A program made the position numbers and the translations under genes. Shown here piece after piece: positions 5,297 through 6,856 of a stretch of 6,856 nucleotides of DNA. Below the pieces are notes generated by a model. That model had not been told where the DNA came from and did no database searches. It was given only the letters and a program-made list of their open reading frames with translations. This DNA is from Anaerolineae bacterium (GTDB lineage: Bacteria > Chloroflexota > Anaerolineae > JADYZS01), in contig JADYZS010000438.1 in the NCBI GenBank assembly GCA_020853075.1, positions 1 through 6,856 on the forward strand. Direction: 5' to 3'. Position 1 is the stretch's first letter; every line of letters starts with the position of its first letter.

Positions 5297-6856
5297 CTAG
5301 GACGTGACCAACAGCGCCAGGTCAATAGAGAAAGAAGGAACGGCCAATGTCTGATGCCCCGCCGAGAGCGATACGCGTCCCAGCACGTTGCCGGTTGATG
5401 GATCAAGCCACTCACCTGTGAGTGGCTTTGAGCGATCACCGCCAGGGACGTCAAGAGTAATCGTCAAACCGCGTACCGCGTTGCTGTGATCCCGGAAATG
5501 ATGCAGATAGACTGCCGCCACAGTATCTGAACGAAGGCCGTAGGCCCGCACGCTCCTGGGAAGCGAGACACCGACTGGGGCCATGCGCACGTCCGCATCA
5601 AGCCGTGCGGAGAAATTCTGGAGCACCCGGATATATCCACGCTCCTCCGGGCCAAGATAGATGTTGGCTGCGCCGCCCGGTGTGTAGCGGCCCTGGAACA
5701 TCCCGTACTTGGACCAACTGGTGTTCCAGAAGATGAAGGTGATCTCCTGAAAGAGTGCCGCCCAGGTGCGGATGCGCATACGTGGGCCGGACGTGGGATC
5801 CCAGTTCATGCCGGAGTTTCCCTGCTCCCCCACGATCACAGGTTTGCCCGCGCGTTTCCACTTCAGGGCGAGTTGGCGCACCCGCAAGTCCGAATCCGAC
5901 TCGCGTTCAGACTCGTACCAATGCGGCGCATTGATCTCAATGGCTGGTAACGTAGGTCTCTCCCAACTGGTGGTCACAGGTCTTTGATAGGGATCAACAG
6001 AGCGAACGTAGTCAGCCATCGTCGTTATCCATTCGTCGGGGGCCTCGCTTTCGTTCAGCAACTGCCAAAAGTCCACGTACACGCCCCAACGCGCCAGGGA
6101 GTAGTCAATGAACCGCTTTTCCTTGGCGATGACCTCCTGTTCTTTCAGCAAGTCGGCAGGCTCTGCCCGCGCTCCCAATATCGCCTGAATGATCCGCTCC
6201 AGGAGGTTACCGGCGCGGCGTGTTGGCGTGTGTTCATCGTAGTAACCGAAGAATCCGAACATCACCCGAAACCCGTGCTTGCGCGCCACCGAGAGCAACT
6301 CGTCGGTCGCGATGCCCTCGGCTTCGCGGTAGTGGTCCAGGTCATCAAAAAGCGGGCGGGAACAATTCCTTTGTGAATAACGAAAAAGGTTAAAACCGGC
6401 CTGGCCGTAAATGGCGAAATACTCGTCCAGCGAGACGAGCCGGCCAGGGTCATCCCGCTTCTCGCCATCAATTGTCAGATCTGAAAACTGGGCGCCCTCC
6501 AAACCGAAACAGTCTTGCAACCCCACCGGGAAATAAGGACGCACAGGCTGTCCGGTCTGAGGGCTGACAATGACCCACCGATAAGGATTCTCAGGGTTTC
6601 TGCGCACAAGGCCCGGCGCCTCGCCGGGCGTGCAAGCGAACTCGCCTACCCCGCTATCATTAAAGCCATCTTTGCCGGTCATGATGTAAGTGTACGTCCA
6701 ATTGCCCGGCTCGTCAGGTCGGAAACGGACCTTCCACAGATTACCGCCATAATAGAAGCCTTTGACACGGTGCTGAGCGCCACCGGGTGCTGTGAGATTG
6801 GCTTCCAGCGTGACGTCAAAGAAGCGGTTCTCATACGGGCGGTCGTTGGCGAACGA
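5297..6856 (-). CDS. GH5-like glycoside hydrolase with N-terminal DUF5060 domain (5' end outside window)
   Basis: The frame stays open to the right edge, giving 519 visible residues and no start. An internal ATG at 6680-6682 would cut through the N-terminal domain and is not a likely start. Visible residues 1 to about 80 resemble a DUF5060 beta-sandwich: FFDVTLEANLTAP, then GFYYGGNLWKVRFRPDEPGN at about 28-47. A linker to PYFPVGLQDCFG (about 107-118) leads into a TIM barrel. The barrel has the candidate acid/base E269 in FWQLLNESEAP (codon 6050-6052) and the candidate nucleophile E344 in VIVGEQGNSG (codon 5825-5827), the spacing expected of a retaining clan GH-A enzyme. A C-terminal beta-rich region of about 95 residues (from about 425) ends the protein. 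Families with this layout cleave plant or microbial polysaccharides; in a glycan-export locus it may instead trim or release the product. No signal peptide can be judged because the N-terminus is missing. Confidence 0.85.
   Translation of the reverse strand, partial: SFANDRPYENRFFDVTLEANLTAPGGAQHRVKGFYYGGNLWKVRFRPDEPGNWTYTYIMTGKDGFNDSGVGEFACTPGEAPGLVRRNPENPYRWVIVSPQTGQPVRPYFPVGLQDCFGLEGAQFSDLTIDGEKRDDPGRLVSLDEYFAIYGQAGFNLFRYSQRNCSRPLFDDLDHYREAEGIATDELLSVARKHGFRVMFGFFGYYDEHTPTRRAGNLLERIIQAILGARAEPADLLKEQEVIAKEKRFIDYSLARWGVYVDFWQLLNESEAPDEWITTMADYVRSVDPYQRPVTTSWERPTLPAIEINAPHWYESERESDSDLRVRQLALKWKRAGKPVIVGEQGNSGMNWDPTSGPRMRIRTWAALFQEITFIFWNTSWSKYGMFQGRYTPGGAANIYLGPEERGYIRVLQNFSARLDADVRMAPVGVSLPRSVRAYGLRSDTVAAVYLHHFRDHSNAVRGLTITLDVPGGDRSKPLTGEWLDPSTGNVLGRVSLSAGHQTLAVPSFSIDLALLVTS

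Noticed and set aside
6611..6629. A perfect 8-bp GC-rich hairpin (GCCCGGCG with CGCCGGGC, 3-base loop) as a terminator or regulatory site
   Set aside because: It lies inside the hydrolase coding sequence, has no T-run, and is explained by Pro/Gly/Ala codons in a linker.

Overview
The window is a single-strand (minus) block of glycan-assembly genes, read from right to left. It holds four complete genes, two genes cut by the window edges, and one small structured element that looks like a non-autonomous transposon. No rRNA, tRNA, CRISPR array or plus-strand gene is supported. Base composition is moderately GC-rich and genes are packed with gaps of 5 to 46 bases, except where the element lies. 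This fits a free-living bacterium. The gene mix, with a DUF5060-type glycoside hydrolase, a radical SAM protein and a Wzx-like flippase, would suit Chloroflexota (Anaerolineae-like) or a similar environmental phylum, but the sequence alone does not settle the taxonomy.

Layout in transcription order: (1) 6856-5297, the 3' part of a gene for a glycoside hydrolase with an N-terminal DUF5060-like beta-sandwich and a GH5-like TIM barrel; (2) 5291-4353, a membrane-anchored GT2 glycosyltransferase, 5 bases after the previous stop codon; (3) 4338-4110, a 229-bp MITE-like element with imperfect terminal inverted repeats, TAA flanks and strong internal hairpins; (4) 4087-2759, a GT4 glycosyltransferase; (5) 2712-1570, a radical SAM protein with a SPASM-like C-terminal cysteine set; (6) 1528-83, a polytopic Wzx-type flippase with a TTG start; (7) 63-1, the first 21 codons of a further gene with a hydrophobic N-terminus.

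Taken together this looks like part of an exopolysaccharide, O-antigen-like or glycolipid locus. The GT2 and GT4 enzymes would build a lipid-linked glycan on the cytoplasmic face, the flippase would move it across the membrane, and the glycosidase would trim or release glycan, as PslG and BcsZ do in other export loci. The radical SAM enzyme is the least predictable member and could modify a sugar, lipid or peptide. The main non-coding finding is the MITE-like insertion. Removing it together with one TAA copy would restore a 33-bp intergenic gap, in line with the rest of the operon.
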